Shown one piece after another: positions 5,377 to 6,178 of a stretch of DNA of 6,178 nucleotides. A program made the position numbers and the translations under genes. This DNA comes from Sulfurimonas sp. GTDB lineage: Bacteria > Campylobacterota > Campylobacteria > Campylobacterales > Sulfurimonadaceae. The first letter of the stretch is position 1, and every line of letters begins with the position of its first letter. The notes below the pieces were generated by a model. That model worked only from the letters and a program-made list of their open reading frames with translations. It was not told the DNA's origin and searched no databases. The stretch covers positions 1-6,178 of the forward strand of contig JALUKS010000233.1 of NCBI GenBank assembly GCA_027056465.1, written 5' to 3'.

Positions 5377-5994
5377 TTAAAAAGTCGCGTTTATCGCATC
5401 GACTTCATCCCATGAGAGCGAAGCATCTTGTGTTTGGTGTTTTATGATATGCGAAACATAACGGGCAAACATATCTGTCTCAATATTGACTCTATAGCCT
5501 TTTTTATAGTTCTTGAAAAGTGTCTCTTTCATCGTATGGGGGATGATAGTGAGGCGAAAAGTATCTGCTTTTACATCGTTGACTGTGAGGCTAACGCCAT
5601 CTATGGTTATCGAACCTTTTGGTACTATAAAAGGGATATATTTTTTATCTACTTTTATAAAAACATCATAGGAGTTGCCAAGATTTTTTATCTCGCTTAT
5701 CGTTCCGATGGCATCTATATGTCCCTGCACAACATGCCCCTCAAATCTATCCCCCATCATCATAGCAGGTTCAATATGTACCTCATTTTTATAGTTCTCT
5801 ATGACTAAGTGTTTTTGTGACTCTGGTGAAAGTTCTACACTAAAGCCATCGGGTTGGACATTGACAACAGTGAGACATGCACCATTGATGGCGATGCTAT
5901 CGCCTAGTTGGGCTTTGAGTTTTGCTTTTATACTTAAAGTTGAGCCTACAAAGCTTTTGACACTGGCGATTTCACGTATAAGTCCTGTAAACAT
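5377..5994 (-). CDS. ribE: Riboflavin synthase, alpha subunit
   Basis: Riboflavin synthase dismutates two molecules of 6,7-dimethyl-8-ribityllumazine to riboflavin and 5-amino-6-ribitylaminouracil, the last step of vitamin B2 synthesis, as a cytoplasmic homotrimer. The 205 residues show the typical two tandem lumazine-binding barrels: N-terminal barrel M-F-T-G (1-4) through G-D-S-I-A-I-N-G-A-C-L-T-V (31-43), the join G-D-R-F-E-G-H-V-V-Q-G-H-I-D (81-94), and the second barrel with K-G-S-I-T-I-D-G-V-S-L-T-V (126-138), then a C-terminal helix. I choose ATG at 5994, because GAGGAG (6007-6002) lies seven bases before it and family members begin MFTG; a GTG two codons earlier is too close to that site. 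No FMN riboswitch is visible upstream. It follows the Sel1-like gene by 65 bases and may be cotranscribed with it. The symbol is ribE in Bacillus usage, ribC in E. coli. Confidence 0.95.
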   Translation of the reverse strand: MFTGLIREIASVKSFVGSTLSIKAKLKAQLGDSIAINGACLTVVNVQPDGFSVELSPESQKHLVIENYKNEVHIEPAMMMGDRFEGHVVQGHIDAIGTISEIKNLGNSYDVFIKVDKKYIPFIVPKGSITIDGVSLTVNDVKADTFRLTIIPHTMKETLFKNYKKGYRVNIETDMFARYVSHIIKHQTQDASLSWDEVDAINATF

Positions 5995-6013
5995 TATCAC
6001 TCTCCTCTTTTTT

Positions 6014-6055
6014 CTAGTAACACAGACTTCAGTCGGTATTGTTAGGCTATTCTAG
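6014..6055. repeat. Imperfect inverted repeat in the ribE upstream gap
   Basis: CTAG (6014-6017) and CTAG (6052-6055) flank AACA (6019-6022) with TGTT (6040-6043) and GAC (6025-6027) with GTC (6032-6034) around a TTCA loop. The pairing is interrupted, and no T-tract follows on the minus strand, so a terminator role for the upstream gene is doubtful. Confidence 0.25.
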
Positions 6056-6059
6056 TTCC

Positions 6060-6178
6060 TTAAAAAACTATCTTCCCATCTTCTTGAAGACCTTTGATAA
6101 TCTCTTTTGCTTTTTCATGTCCTGCATAAGCCGCTTTACGACAAAGGTCAAGTGCCTTGTCATTATCACTCTCACACC
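6060..6178 (-). CDS. C-terminal end of a Sel1/TPR-like repeat protein (partial)
   Basis: The last 38 residues of a protein whose beginning lies beyond the right edge of the window. The visible part has A-L-D-L-C-R-K-A-A-Y-A-G-H-E-K-A-K, matching the second helix pair of a Sel1-like repeat (a TPR variant with alanine and glycine at fixed positions), and ends with a short charged tail to TAA at 6062-6060. Such proteins are scaffolds, often exported in Campylobacterota, with cysteine-rich forms; one family cysteine position is seen here, twelve residues into the fragment. Function, location and full length cannot be told from the fragment. It reads in the same direction as ribE. Confidence 0.6.
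   Translation of the reverse strand, partial: CESDNDKALDLCRKAAYAGHEKAKEIIKGLQEDGKIVF

Noticed and set aside
5428..6055. Plus-strand open frames across ribE (5428-5808 and 5801-6055)
   Set aside because: They lie antisense to riboflavin synthase, whose two barrels are intact; no independent evidence supports them.
5995..6059. FMN riboswitch ahead of ribE
   Set aside because: The gap is only 65 bases and has none of the conserved RFN-element blocks.
1..6178. CRISPR array, insertion sequence, integrase or phage genes
   Set aside because: No regularly spaced repeats, transposase-like frames or terminal inverted repeats with target duplications were seen.

Overview
This window looks like chromosomal DNA from a member of the Campylobacterota (formerly Epsilonproteobacteria), probably a free-living Sulfurimonas/Sulfuricurvum-like sulfur oxidiser. 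The basis is AT-rich DNA, short intergenic gaps, TATAAT/TAAAAT -10 boxes without clear -35 boxes, and the gene content (two-domain-type PorB, LuxS, stand-alone MnmC2-like methyltransferase). The genus is inferred; no 16S or other marker is present.

Layout. (1) 10-972 (+): beta subunit of pyruvate:ferredoxin oxidoreductase (porB), almost certainly the last gene of a por operon that begins before the window, followed by a strong hairpin with a T-tract at about 1010-1044. (2) 973-1288: a 316-base non-coding gap with that terminator, partly duplicated short repeats and the luxS promoter. (3) 1289-3336 (+): a tightly packed four-gene operon of luxS, a 100-residue protein with a NifX/NifB-like look, a 152-residue methyltransferase-like protein without a SAM-binding loop, and an mnmC2-type tRNA methyltransferase. 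Junctions overlap by 1 base, are 13 bases apart, and overlap by 4 bases. (4) 3338-5113 (-): recQ helicase, convergent with mnmC with a single base between the stop codons. (5) 5114-5376: an unannotated gap rich in signals. (6) 5377-5994 (-): riboflavin synthase alpha subunit. (7) 6060-6178 (-): the C-terminal end of a Sel1/TPR-like protein running off the window.

How the genes fit together. PorB belongs to CO2 fixation or pyruvate metabolism. LuxS recycles S-ribosylhomocysteine made downstream of SAM-dependent methylation, and its operon ends with a SAM-dependent tRNA methyltransferase, so the operon has a loose methylation/recycling theme. RecQ and riboflavin synthase are housekeeping genes on the other strand.

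The most interesting part is 5114-5350. The recQ reading frame is intact well upstream of the first ATG and encodes the conserved N-terminal Q motif, yet there is no ATG, GTG or TTG in that stretch; an ATC sits at ideal distance from AGGA. Just upstream, the minus strand carries a good promoter, a leader in which a near-perfect Shine-Dalgarno is folded into a hairpin, and an 18-codon hydrophobic reading frame starting with GTG. A possible opposite-strand -10 box lies inside that small frame, so an antisense RNA would start at its start codon and cover the Shine-Dalgarno. This geometry resembles the AapA/IsoA type I toxin-antitoxin modules of Helicobacter, and is proposed as a candidate only.
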